Shown in pieces: positions 40,074-50,205 of a stretch of DNA of 64,000 nucleotides (positions are counted from its first letter, which is position 1; every line of letters begins with the position of its first letter). Origin of the DNA: Neurospora tetraspora (taxonomy: Eukaryota > Ascomycota > Sordariomycetes > Sordariales > Sordariaceae). Made by a program: the position numbers and the translations under genes. The notes under the pieces were generated by a model. It ran no database searches, was not told where the DNA came from, and saw only the letters and a list, made by a program, of their open reading frames with translations. The stretch spans positions 1-64,000 of the forward strand of contig NW_026944391.1 of the NCBI RefSeq assembly GCF_033439725.1, in the 5' to 3' direction.

Positions 40074-41354
40074 TTATGTAGTCTTCTTGTTCCTCCGGAC
40101 ACCCATGTTGCGGACCCGGGGAGTAACCACCCACTTGTTGACGTTGGACTTTCTGCGTGTCTTGTAACCACCTTTGGCCTAGAAAAGAAGAGGGTAAGGC
40201 GTCTGTTTGGAGCACAGAGAGGAAATAAGGGGCAAGACTTACAGGTGTGCCCCAAGGAGAGACAGGGTGCCTGTTACCCTTCGACTTACCACGACCACCA
40301 CCGTGAGGATGGTCATCTACCGGGTCGTTAGTTGGTTCTGCTCGCTTTGACAAACGGATGCTTCGGGGGTCTACTCACTTGCGTTCATGGCCAAACCTCT
40401 CACAGTGGGCCTGATGTTGAGCCAACGGCTTCTACCGGCCTTGCCCAATTGTCTGTAGTGATGCATAATGTTGCTGGAAATACCAACGGTGGCGCAAGCG
40501 TCCTTGCTGACCCTTCTGATTTCTCCACTCTGCAGTCTAACGTTGACGAACTTGCCCGTCATAACCTTTGTACCATCCTCACGAGTCTCCTCCTCCTTGG
40601 AAATAATGGTGGCATATGTCCCGGCACTGCGGCAGAAGACAGCCTTGCCGTCCGAACGGGAGCCAACGCAGTAGATCTGGGTTCCGACTGGAATCATGGA
40701 CACGGGCAAGCAGTTGCCTCTCCAGCATGTCCTCGCAGCCAGAATACCAGGATCAACGACACCACCCATGGAATCGAGCAGGTCCTGGGGAAGACCGGAC
40801 CGGTAGCTCTGCACGACATCTCCCGCCCTCATGCCATCCGCCGCGACGATATAGCTCTTCCTCCCTGTGGCCTCCTCCTTCACCAGCGCAATGTGTGCGC
40901 TGCGACCGGGGTCGTACTCGATGCGCAGGACTGTGTGCGGACCCGGAATCCATCGTTCGAAGTCGACCATACGGATTCTTCGCTTGTGACCACCACCACG
41001 ATGTCTGACGGTAATGCGACCGCTGTGGTTACGTCCACCCTTGGACTGACCCTTCTTGGGGAAGGTAAGAGGAAGATACGGCCGGCCCTTCCACAGGTGG
41101 TCGTTGATGGGGCGCTTCAAGTGACGGATACCGGGCGTGTGCGGCTTGTAGGTTCTCATCATGCCGGCGTCCCGGACGTAGGGAGTTACGGTCTTGGCCT
41201 TGGCATCTTTTTTGGTGCTGGTGCTGGTGGTGCTGGTGCTTCCTGATTGTGTGGCGGCCTTGGTGGCATAGCATCTGGCGACGGTGCGGCCCAGCACGGT
41301 TTGGGCAAAGGAAGCTGTCCCCGCGAGGAGGGGTCGGAATTGAGGCTGCAGCAT
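40074..41354 (-). CDS. mitochondrial ribosomal protein uL2m (RML2-like)
   Basis: Exons 41354-40379, 40316-40243 and 40178-40074 give 384 aa. The first ~45 residues ([20 protein letters not shown], then RTVARCYA) are a mitochondrial presequence. The uL2 core follows: [22 protein letters not shown] (split here as [10 protein letters not shown] and [12 protein letters not shown]), [37 protein letters not shown], and the C-terminal signature [14 protein letters not shown] and [18 protein letters not shown]. That Gly/His loop reaches the peptidyl-transferase centre in all ribosomes. The second exon is only 74 bp and carries this signature. The frame is open upstream of Met1 for 170 codons, but that part is Pro/His/Ser-rich, without the family features, and is treated as leader. 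Divergent from the cyclin B gene. Confidence 0.94.
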
Positions 41355-41539
41355 GGCTGCTCGATCGCTGTCGGATATCCCAAGCTCCTGGCGGTGAGCT
41401 CTGGGGAGGTGGGGGTGCTGGAGGGGACGATTGCTGCGATATCCAGCAACCGGAGTGCGACGTCCTCGCAGGCTGCTCGTCGGTTCCCGTCGTCGGCTTG
41501 TCGTCGATAACTGCTTGTGGAAAATTGCTCGGCTGATGC

Positions 41540-41544
41540 GCCAA
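41540..41544 (+). promoter_or_regulatory. CCAAT box (CCAATCA) upstream of uL2m
   Basis: CCAATCA begins at 41540, about 185 bp upstream of the uL2m start codon. The CCAAT-binding HAP complex often controls nuclear genes for mitochondrial proteins in fungi; its use here is inference. Confidence 0.4.
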
Positions 41545-41857
41545 TCACAGCCTTGCATTGGTTGCGACCCCGGACTGTTGTGGCTGTTGACAGTGTGGCT
41601 TGTGTGGTGCAGCCACTGGCCTTTGGTGAAAGAGCTTTGTTCCTTTCCAGGACAAAGTGCTGCAAACAGCGCGCCGAAACGCGGGCGCGGGAGGAAGGCA
41701 CCAGTCAACGGCGCGTGAAGGTTCAGTGCAGGGGCCTGGTGGCCTGTAGAAAGCGCGGCGCGGGGAAGAGCGTGCATCTTGCTCCGTTCCTTCCCAAGGT
41801 TCGCGGTCTGTGTTGACAGCTGCTGGAGCTCACACGGTGCCTGTTGAGCACTTTTGA

Positions 41858-41862
41858 CCAAT
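41858..41862 (+). promoter_or_regulatory. second CCAAT box (CCAATCA)
   Basis: A second copy of the seven-base word CCAATCA, about 320 bp from the first and in the same orientation, roughly 500 bp upstream of uL2m and 1.1 kb upstream of cyclin B. Confidence 0.35.
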
Positions 41863-43005
41863 CAGAAGCCGGATTCGGCCGGTTGCCCTGCGGTTGCCAG
41901 TGTTGACGGTGGATGACGGCAAGGGAGGGGACGTGGCCCGCGCTGGCCCTGCCTTCCTTCACTGCGTGCTTGAGGTGTGACCTTTGTACCTCCTGCTTGG
42001 TGCAAAACACAGGCCCAAGTATTTCCTGGCCGCTTTTTCTGCAACTGAACTCGACACCATCCGACTTGCAACCATTTCCCTGGACGCACAACAATCGACA
42101 TTCAGCAACAGCAACAACAGCAACTTTCGACTCCGGTCATTGAAGTCTGGCATTTCTTTGGCAGTACAACCTTTTCGACTTGCTTATTCGACAGCACGGC
42201 ATCCTAACCATTCGACAACTTGACATTGCAGAAAGCCGCAAGACGTGCGTCTGACATTGCACGGCGCGTCATCACTTGTGGTGTTTTTGTTAAGGTTCAG
42301 AAGCATCACTGCACTAGTGAAGGGTACTTTGTCCCAGCCCCAGCACGTCCGATCGGGTACCTGGGTGCGTGTCCACACGCCCGCTCCGTCCACTGGCACT
42401 CCAGCCCCATCCACTGGGCTGCACTGGCACTGGCACCTCCACCAAGACCTCGCAAAAACAAGACTTCCACACTTCTCTGCACCTCATAAACAGCATATCT
42501 CCCTTTCCCGTCCGCCAACTAGCCTTCCCACTCCGCATCACCTGGACCCGCAAGGCCATTGCCATCACGACGGCAACCCTTGGCCTCGATCAGTCAATCC
42601 TTCGGACGTCGCCATCGCGTGCTTTGCCCTCGACCGTCGTCACCAATTGGGCAACATCCCGATTAACAACAGGACCGTGAAGCAACCTCCTGTCGCCGAA
42701 CCCAGGGTTGATCTCCGGCTTCAACAACGTGCCGACAGCGACATCACTGCCGACCGCCGGTGTCAATCCTTCCCGACATCTTTGGGTTTTGCAGTCGGTG
42801 CGTCTAGTTCTATCGCTGTCCGTGTTCACAATTCCCTCGTCGTTCGCGTCAACCCTCCCTCCGTGGCAGGGATCGGTCCTTCGACGTCACCCAGCCTCTC
42901 CACCTCGAACTTCGCCAATAACGAGACACCCAAACAGCTAGCTGACCTCCTCGTCAGTAGACACATTTCACTTCAATTCCTGTACCAGCTTAGGATTAGG
43001 CGAGA

Positions 43006-44762
43006 ATGCCGAATCTTGTAAGTTTTCCTGCGCAGTGGCATTGTCGTTCATTCATGCAATTGGTTGTCCACACCATGGTATGTTTGTACTAACTCAACCC
43101 CAACCCTGCAGCGGACGAGGAACCCTTCGCGTTCACTCGCGAACGAAAATGACGAGAACAGTACAGCACCCACGACACGTATGACGAGGGCCAAGGCGGC
43201 CACTCTCCACGTCGACGAATTGTCCATGCCCGCGAAAACCATGCAGACCAAGAAGACGACAACTTCGACAACCACCGCCGCCACTGCCGCTCGTACTGTC
43301 GGTAAGCGGAACGCACTGGGCGATGTCAGCAATGTCACCAAGGTCGAAGTTGCGGGAGCGAAGAAAGCGATTGCGAAGCCCGGCCTAGTTTCGAAGGCGG
43401 CCCAGCCGAGTGGTATCCAGAAGAAGACCACGACTGCTACGAGCCGTACTGCGACTACCGCCCGCCGTGCGTTATCCAACAAAGAGCCCAACAAGACCAG
43501 TGCCGGTGCTGGCACCATTCCCGCCAAGCGCAAGCTTCCTCCGTCCACATCTAAGCTCGCCCCCACCAAGGAATCAGCACCCGTTGAAAGTGAGCCGACC
43601 CGTAAGAAGCTCCACGTCGAAGAGCCCGAGAAGAAGAAGGTTATCAAGACTGAGGCCAAGGGAAACGATGCTCCCACCAAGGCTGCGAAGCCCATCACCG
43701 AGCCCCCCGCTCCTGTCGTCCGCGATGTCGTCCCTGTTCAGCCAGTGTATCCGCCAGGTGTTAAGGACCTTGACACTGAAGACCTCGAGGATCCTCTTAT
43801 GGTTGCCGAGTATGCGACGGAAATTTTCGAGTACCTCCGCGACCTCGAGTGCAAATCCGTGCCGAACCCCCAGTACATGAGCCACCAGGATGACCTCGAG
43901 TGGAAGACTCGCGGCATTCTCATCGACTGGCTCATTGAGGTCCATACTCGATTCCATTTGCTGCCCGAGACGCTGTTCCTTGCCGTCAACATCATCGATC
44001 GTTTCTTGAGCGAAAAGGTCGTCCAGCTCGATCGTCTTCAGCTTGTGGGTATCACCGCAATGTTTATTGCCTCCAAGTACGAGGAGGTTCTCTCCCCTCA
44101 CATCGCCAATTTCCGCCACGTCGCCGATGATGGCTTTACTGAAGCCGAGATCCTTAGCGCTGAGCGGTTCATCCTGTCGACACTCAACTACGACCTTAGC
44201 TACCCCAACCCCATGAACTTTCTCCGCCGCATCTCCAAGGCCGACAACTACGATATTCAGTCCCGCACCCTTGGCAAGTATCTGATGGAGATCAGCCTGT
44301 TGGACCATCGCTTTATGCCTTACCGCCCCAGCCATGTCGGTGCTGCTGCTATGTACTTGGCACGACTGATCCTGGACCGCGGAGAATGGGTAAGTTATAT
44401 ATGGACTTCTCTTACTCGCCATATTATCCTGTGGCTAACACTCATGATTACAGGACGAGACTATCGCGTACTATGCTGGCTATACCGAGGAGGAGATCGA
44501 GCCTGTTTTCCACCTCATGGTCGACTATCTGGCCCGTCCCGTCATTCACGAAGCATTCTTCAAGAAGTATGCCAGCAAAAAGTTCCTCAAGGGTATGTCA
44601 ACCAACCGGCTTTTGCTTGCCTCGTAATCTTATTCTGACATCTTCTTAGCATCCATCCTTACTCGGCAGTGGGCCAAGAAGAACGCTGTTCTCTATGGCG
44701 TTGTTGACGCTGAGATTCCTCTTGACCAGCTCAAGGACCGCCCTGTTGACCAGCTGCCTTAA
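43006..44762 (+). CDS. mitotic B-type cyclin
   Basis: Exons 43006-43017, 43112-44389, 44454-44592 and 44650-44762 give 513 aa. The first coding exon is only four codons (MPNL), followed by a 94-bp intron with a TACTAAC-like branch site. A classical destruction box, RNALGDVSN, lies at residues 70-78, marking it for anaphase-promoting-complex degradation. The ~150 residues after it are basic and Thr/Lys/Ala-rich. The cyclin box starts near KTRGILIDWLIEVHTRFHL and continues through ETLFLAVNIIDRFLS, KLQLVGITAMFIASKYEE-type sequence and SAERFILSTLNYDLSYPNP; the second fold runs through GKYLMEISLLDHRFMPYRPS to the C terminus. The protein binds CDK1 and drives entry into mitosis; the Aspergillus relative is NimE. 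The end, ASILTRQWAKKNAVLYG, restores the second fold only with the last intron removed. Confidence 0.95.
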
Positions 44763-46490
44763 GCTTGTCTGGGTGCATCCTGCGTCCACGGGTTAGCATT
44801 TGGGTTCTAACCTATGCAATATCCTCAGGATAGGCTGCGACGCGGTTGGATCCCGCTGGCGTTTGACGACAAATCATGAAGTTATAGATGACGGTATGCC
44901 TTTTGTCTCTGAATTCAATGGAGACCGCGTTCGTCCAACTTTTCTATTCTCACCAAAAGAGCATCCTATTACCTGCTTGATGCACAGGGAGCTGGTTCTA
45001 GGAAACGCGGCGAAGGATAATCACCTGGCCCGCACTGACGGGCAGGCTTTTGTTTTTCCTTCATTTATTCGGCATGGCAGGTTTTTGTTTTTGCAATGCT
45101 CCTTATTCACACGCTCAAACTTTTCTTTGCGGTGGCGTCAGGTGTCAAGGGAAATCAGGGAGAGGCGTAGAGGTATCTCTTTATTTTATGGTCCTCCGTG
45201 CAGAGGGGGCTTCAAAGGTATGGTTAGGTTGCGGTTTCTCATTATTTACCCCCAATGGTTCGGCACGGAAGTTATCACCACTGTTCTGTTGCTTGCTGCT
45301 CTTTCCAGACATCGAATTCTGTGCGCGATCAAGCTCGGTGCATGGTATGATCCAAGGAGAGAAGATGCATGTCATTCATTGTGTGATAGATATGAAGCAA
45401 CGGTTTTAGCGAAAGAGAAAACAACGAAAATGGTGGTCCACTGGGAGGCAATGAACGCATGGTATGGGAAGGTTCCTGGCGGCGGCAAGGGGGAAAAGCA
45501 CTACTGTACATAGATACATTCTGTCGGATTACAAAGTCCTCATTTGTATGGGCTGCTACTTGGTCCGAGGCACATGGAATGGAAAGCATAAGCATAAAGC
45601 AAGTGTCTTGGCGGATGTGATCCTTCGTTGTGGTTTTGTATTGGTCATGAATATGGTGTTCGCGGGAATGGAATGGATCAAGGTTTTACGCAGTAGCGAT
45701 ACCCATGACTTTATCGAGGGCAGACGATGATGATAGAACAACAATGTTAGCGTATTCCTACCCACCTTGATGAAAAGGACGTCAGATGCCCAATCGAGGC
45801 TGTGAATGCGAGTGTCATCGCCAGTTGGAGGCGTGACATTCCAAAGCCAGGCAGGTTTTGACCCAGAACTGTGCTGTTCAGTTCGGAGATTGTCTCATTC
45901 CAGTGTGACGATGCTCTTGTTTACTTGAAGACTGGGCTGATTAGGATACACATTCCTATAGGTAGACTCGCTACTCGCGTGTTATCCCAGCTCTTGAACG
46001 AGCTAGATAACTCACAACCTAGTGCATAGGTCATGTCAGTACGTTAATAGGAGAAGGCGACACAGTTTTGTGAACAGTGCCGGAAGTAGATGTAGGCCAC
46101 AAACAGCTCGGATCCGACCTGTTTAGTAGGTAGTCAACCTCTTTCTTCTCGTCTTCTCCAACGGATAGCAATTCCGACGAGCTACTATATCACCAGGAAG
46201 GAGGCAGCAACGCTTTCACTGCTACCACTCAACTCCCATAACTACACACCTCTCCTCCAGACCCAATCGGCCCTACCTGACTGATATCTTCAGTGCGACC
46301 TCCATTCTTACTCCCTCCTCTTGCTTTTCTTCTGGGCGTATGTAATTCCCCATCTCATCCCCACAGCAAGCAAGCCAGCGACATTCAGTCCCCTTCCATT
46401 CCCGTTTCTATTCCCGCTCTCTCCTCCCCTCCCGCCGGTCGGTCCATCATGGTCGACCACCTTCGCACATCTATCTCATTTCCTTACCTC
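44763..46490. other. intergenic between convergent genes (1.7 kb)
   Basis: Holds the cyclin B 3' flank and, at the right, CT-rich sequence antisense to the end of the acidic-repeat gene. A plus frame of 237 codons at 44800-45513 and smaller frames lack motifs and splice logic. No gene is supported. Confidence 0.5.
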
Positions 46491-48818
46491 TTACTTACCC
46501 TGCCCAGCCCTAATACCCTCAACAACACCCCCAACCACCCCCTCCAACAACCCAACCCTCACCCCCCTCTCCTTCTTCAACCACCTCTCCAACTCTCTCT
46601 CCCTCTTCTTCCTCTCTTCTTTTGCCATTTCCTTCTCCTCCTTCTTCTTCATCTTTTCTTCTTCTTTTTTAGCCTTTGCTGCTTCCTTTTGGGATCGGAG
46701 TTGAGACTCCTTTTGAAGGCGGCGTTTGGTCATGAGTAAGAAGCTGGCTTTGGTGGGCGCTGGTGCTGGTGCTGGGGAGTGTGGTGGGTTGGTGGTGGTG
46801 CGGAGGGTGCCGCCGCCGGTTAGGAACCAGATGAGGATCGGGGGTGTTTTTTCTTCCTCGGGAGGAGGAGATGGTTTCTTTGCCGTGGCTTTGCCCTTGA
46901 CCTTGGCTTTTCTTTGGGAAGGGGGTTGAGGACTTTGCGTCCCTTCAACCCTATCGTCGTCGTCAGGTGGGGGAGGTGGTGGTGTTAGCGGTGGTGTTGG
47001 AGGCAGTTGGGGCCATGGATCCTCCAGAGGTTCCGGCAGAGGCGTTGATGGACGCGAACTTTCTGGGAGGAGTGTTGTTTCGTGACTGTTGTTGTCTTTC
47101 GACTGGTCACCCTCGCGAGGAGGAGAAGAAGCTGGTGAGGCAGCTGACGATGCGGGCCTGGACAGGGTCGGGGGTTGAGAAGTCTCTTCGGTCGTTTCCG
47201 TCAGGTGTGTAGTGTTGGCTTGGACTTCAATATCTCCTCTGTTTAGAGTGTCTTGGGATACTACTGTATCTTCAGGGTTGATATCCTCGTCCAAGGCGTT
47301 TCGGTTTTCAGTCTCTTGGCTTTTAGTTTCCTGATCTTCAACCTCCTGGTCTTTGACTTCCTGCTCCGAGACTTCCTGGTCCTCGGCCTCCTTGTCTGTA
47401 GACTCCTGGTCTGTAGACTCCTGGTCTGTAGACTCCTGGTCTGTAGACTCCTGGTCTGTAGACTCCTGATCTGTAGACTCCTGGTCTGTAGGCTCCTGGT
47501 CTAAAGACCCATCATTCGCCGTCGTCTGGGCCGAGTCTCCTGCTCCACTGTCTTCACTTGCGGTTTCCTGGACTGTTGTATGTCCAGCTGAAAGATCCTG
47601 GGCTGTGGCATCTCCGGCCTTAGCTCCGTCTAGTTGAACAGGGTCAGATTCACCCTCAGGTTTAATGTCTTCCGGCTCCGTAGGCTCGGCTTCGACCTCC
47701 TCCTTTTTCGAGTCTTCAGGGTTTGCATCCTCGGATTTGGCCTCATCGTGCTCATCACTGTCTTCCCGTCCAGCATCTTTGACTTCATGATCTTTCACTT
47801 CATGATCTTCGGCCTCCTGGTCCTTGATCTCCTTGTCTGAAGATCCGTCTTTCGCAGTCGCCTGAGGTGTGTCTCCTGCTGCTCCACTGTCAATGGTTGT
47901 GGCTTCTTGGGCTGTAACAGCATCTTCGCCACTAGTTTTTTCTGGTTTCACAGCTCCAGTTCCAGTATCTTCCGGTTCAGAATCCCCGAACTTTGTAGAC
48001 CCAGCCTCGAGATCGCCATGTCCCGAGCCTTCGGGTTTGGCATTCCGAGATTTATCGTCTTGGTTCTTGGCCTCGTCGGACTTGGCGTCTCCTTTTCCAG
48101 CACCTTCTGATTTCAAGTCTTCGGGCTCGAGGTTGGTACTATCAATGCTGGCATCCCCGGATTTGATATCGTCGGGCTGAACAGCCTCCGTTTCAGCATC
48201 TTCAGGTTTGGTACCTTTGGCCTTCGTAGACTCAGCCTCGACATTCCCATGTCCAGAGTCTTCAGGTTTATCATTCTTAGAGTCAGTGTCTTGGTTCTTA
48301 ACCTCGTCGGGCTCAGCATCTTCGGGACTAAGATTCCCTGGCTCGGACTTGGTATCCTCGTTATTGGTATTCCCGGATTGGGTATCATCAGGTTGATCAC
48401 TCGAGGCCGTGTTGTCAGGCGGCGCTGCTGTGGTAGTCATTGCCGGGTCTACTAGTGCATCTTCAGGTTTAGCATCTTCAGGCTTCGTAGACTCAGCTTC
48501 GACATCTTTATGTCCCGAGGCTTCAGGTTTGACATCCTCAGATTCGGCGTTTTGGTCCTTGGTTAGGTTGGGCTCATCATCTTGTCGTTCAGCATCTTCG
48601 GATTCGAGATCTTTGGGTTCGGGCTTGGTATCCTCGTTGTTGGTATTCTCCTTATTGGTACCTCTGGCATCGTCAAGTTGATCATTTGAGGCCGTTTCGT
48701 CAGGCGGCGGTGCTGTACTGTCCCTCGCCGGGTCTGCGGTGGTGGTACCGGTGCTTTCCTTGTCATCGATTGTAGATGTCGCCTCCGCATCTAGATTCTC
48801 TCGGTCCTCGCTGGCCAT
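46491..48818 (-). CDS. large acidic, repetitive, disordered protein (775 aa)
   Basis: A single uninterrupted frame from MASEDRENLDAEATSTI to VEGIRAGQGK. I recognise no catalytic domain. About residues 1-530 are dominated by Asp, Glu, Ser, Thr and Lys and repeat at two scales. A long imperfect unit carrying KPExSGHxxxEAxSTK occurs three times (near 48400-48540, 48180-48290 and 47950-48060). A pentapeptide ESTDQ occurs six times in direct tandem, with diverged copies (EPTDQ, ESTDK, EAEDQ, EVKDQ) on either side. Residues ~570-660 are Pro-rich. The C-terminal ~120 residues hold a hydrophobic patch (PILIWFLTGGGTLRTTTNPP) and a highly charged helix rich in KKEEEK/KEERKKRERELERWLKKE, a likely coiled coil. 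No signal peptide or membrane span. The uninterrupted 2.3-kb frame and regular in-frame repeats support it being real; function is unknown. Confidence 0.65.
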   Translation of the reverse strand: MASEDRENLDAEATSTIDDKESTGTTTADPARDSTAPPPDETASNDQLDDARGTNKENTNNEDTKPEPKDLESEDAERQDDEPNLTKDQNAESEDVKPEASGHKDVEAESTKPEDAKPEDALVDPAMTTTAAPPDNTASSDQPDDTQSGNTNNEDTKSEPGNLSPEDAEPDEVKNQDTDSKNDKPEDSGHGNVEAESTKAKGTKPEDAETEAVQPDDIKSGDASIDSTNLEPEDLKSEGAGKGDAKSDEAKNQDDKSRNAKPEGSGHGDLEAGSTKFGDSEPEDTGTGAVKPEKTSGEDAVTAQEATTIDSGAAGDTPQATAKDGSSDKEIKDQEAEDHEVKDHEVKDAGREDSDEHDEAKSEDANPEDSKKEEVEAEPTEPEDIKPEGESDPVQLDGAKAGDATAQDLSAGHTTVQETASEDSGAGDSAQTTANDGSLDQEPTDQESTDQESTDQESTDQESTDQESTDQESTDKEAEDQEVSEQEVKDQEVEDQETKSQETENRNALDEDINPEDTVVSQDTLNRGDIEVQANTTHLTETTEETSQPPTLSRPASSAASPASSPPREGDQSKDNNSHETTLLPESSRPSTPLPEPLEDPWPQLPPTPPLTPPPPPPDDDDRVEGTQSPQPPSQRKAKVKGKATAKKPSPPPEEEKTPPILIWFLTGGGTLRTTTNPPHSPAPAPAPTKASFLLMTKRRLQKESQLRSQKEAAKAKKEEEKMKKKEEKEMAKEERKKRERELERWLKKERGVRVGLLEGVVGGVVEGIRAGQGK
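47397..47492 (-). repeat. 15-bp tandem repeat encoding ESTDQ
   Basis: Six to seven head-to-tail copies of the 15-bp unit GTAGACTCCTGGTCT (plus strand) with single differences in the fifth and last copies. It lies inside the acidic-protein gene and keeps its frame. Confidence 0.95.
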
Positions 48819-49266
48819 TGTATTGTCCTTTTGACAAGGTGATTATAAAAAGTTAACTCGTGATGCTGCTGATACACTCTATCGTGAACGACTCTCCAGA
48901 GACTCGGGATAAGCGTGGGTTTGGGCGAGCTTTTAAAGGAGGCACAAAGTACGGTCGATCCCGTGGGGTCATGACATGGAAGGTACAATCTTGATGTGGT
49001 GAATCATTGTCCGATTTTTCGACATAGTTTGCTGTACGGGACATGGAAACCACCAATTTAATCCCTTAGTAGCAGTCGCGTGTCATGTGCTACATACCCG
49101 ATGCCGTATGGTAGTTCTCTACGAAAAGGGGTTATACATCTCCCTCGAGACCATCATCTACTGACTGCCGGAGCGTTTGCATCCTTCACCTTCACTCGCC
49201 GGTGCCACAAACCATTTATACACGCCACCGTCCAAGAGCCCATTCTATCCATCTTAAACTTCCCCA
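48819..49266. other. intergenic (448 bp)
   Basis: Promoter of the acidic-repeat gene and 3' flank of the next gene, both on the minus strand. Nothing else is visible. Confidence 0.5.
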
Positions 49267-50205
49267 TCAGTGCACGGCACCAACGGAAACACGCTGTCCA
49301 GCAGTCATGTCCGTCAAGCTGAGCCGACATGAATGCCGTCGAGAGGTCATCATCCTCCGCTTGGCCGCCCTACACCTAGAGACAAAGCTCCTGACAATAG
49401 CCTGATGGATCGGTTGCTTCATGACATCGCTTGGTCCATACGTCGGGATCATGGATGCGTCTGCAATAACGGACCACTCGTCTGACCCAAATCCTGCCGA
49501 GTCGGTTGTCACCACCATGTCTACCACACTTCTCCTCATCCCTCGTGGGTGCTGATAGGAAAAGGGCATGCGCATCGTCGACATGTTGGCGTCGAAGTTG
49601 ATGGGCCCACTATCCCGTCTCCGATCGTTCCAAGAAACCATTTCCGTGTCGTCGAACTCTTCGACGGTCGAAAAGGCAATGTCGATCAGGTCAAAGCCTG
49701 GGGAGAGGGGCGTTGGCGCCAAGCTGTCGCTGCCGTCTTCGTCCGAGGGAACTATCAGGATGCTGCTGGGCACCGTGATGATTTTGGCAGATGCGGACGG
49801 AGTGCACCCGTCGTCTTCGTGTTCTTGACGGCTTCGCTTGCGGGACCGTAGCGTCCGCGAACTGACCCTCATGGTAGCGCGGAGGGGTGTGGGAGGTGCC
49901 TCGCCGGGCCTTCCCAATGATCGCTCAACCGCCACACATCCGTTAGATGCCTTGGGGGTTGTTGTTGTTGCCATGGCCACGTAGTAACCAAGCTCGGGAG
50001 CGAGTCCTGCGTCGGAGAGTCGGGTCCTGAAAGAACAGGGATCGTGTCTTTTGGCGAGAGCCACGATGGGAGTGGTTGGTAGCGGCGACTCTACTGCCCT
50101 TCTCTTGTCTTCCTTCTTGCTTCTAATCCTTTTCCGGGACATGAGGCGCCTAAGTCTGCCGTTGATGCTGTCGGGATCTTGGGAGGGGCTGAAGGAGAGC
50201 GCCAT
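49267..50205 (-). CDS. uncharacterised basic/Ser-rich protein (312 aa)
   Basis: The frame is open from 50595, but the start is placed at the ATG at 50205 (MALSFSPSQDPDSINGRLRR) because the upstream part is Gln/His/Arg-rich leader-like sequence. The N-terminal ~50 residues contain two basic clusters (LMSRKRIRSKKEDKRR) that could serve nuclear import; another lies at RTLRSRKRSRQEHEDD. The middle is acidic/Ser/Pro (SILIVPSDEDGSDSLAPTP, FDLIDIAFSTVEEFDDTEMVSW), and the C terminus is basic again (RSFVSRCRAAKRRMMTSRRHSCR). No known domain, membrane span or signal peptide is seen. It may be a lineage-specific regulatory protein; its expression is not proven by the sequence alone. Confidence 0.5.
   Translation of the reverse strand: MALSFSPSQDPDSINGRLRRLMSRKRIRSKKEDKRRAVESPLPTTPIVALAKRHDPCSFRTRLSDAGLAPELGYYVAMATTTTPKASNGCVAVERSLGRPGEAPPTPLRATMRVSSRTLRSRKRSRQEHEDDGCTPSASAKIITVPSSILIVPSDEDGSDSLAPTPLSPGFDLIDIAFSTVEEFDDTEMVSWNDRRRDSGPINFDANMSTMRMPFSYQHPRGMRRSVVDMVVTTDSAGFGSDEWSVIADASMIPTYGPSDVMKQPIHQAIVRSFVSRCRAAKRRMMTSRRHSCRLSLTDMTAGQRVSVGAVH

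Larger units (their letters stand above)
41355..43005. promoter_or_regulatory. divergent region between uL2m and cyclin B
   Basis: This 1.65-kb segment holds both promoters and the long CT/CA-rich leader that precedes the cyclin start. A 258-codon plus frame from 42245 to 43021 overlaps the cyclin start in another frame; its His/Pro/Ser-rich sequence does not look like a protein family. Confidence 0.5.

Noticed and set aside
41355-41861. 170-codon upstream extension of the uL2m frame
   Set aside because: Sequence is Pro/His/Ser-rich and precedes a good mitochondrial presequence starting at the Met at 41354.
42245-43021. 258-codon frame upstream of and overlapping the cyclin B start
   Set aside because: His/Pro/Ser-rich with no domain; most likely leader sequence. 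It might act as an upstream ORF, but nothing in the sequence shows that.
44800-45513. 237-codon plus frame after cyclin B
   Set aside because: No motifs, no homology-like segments and poor codon bias; probably 3' flank.
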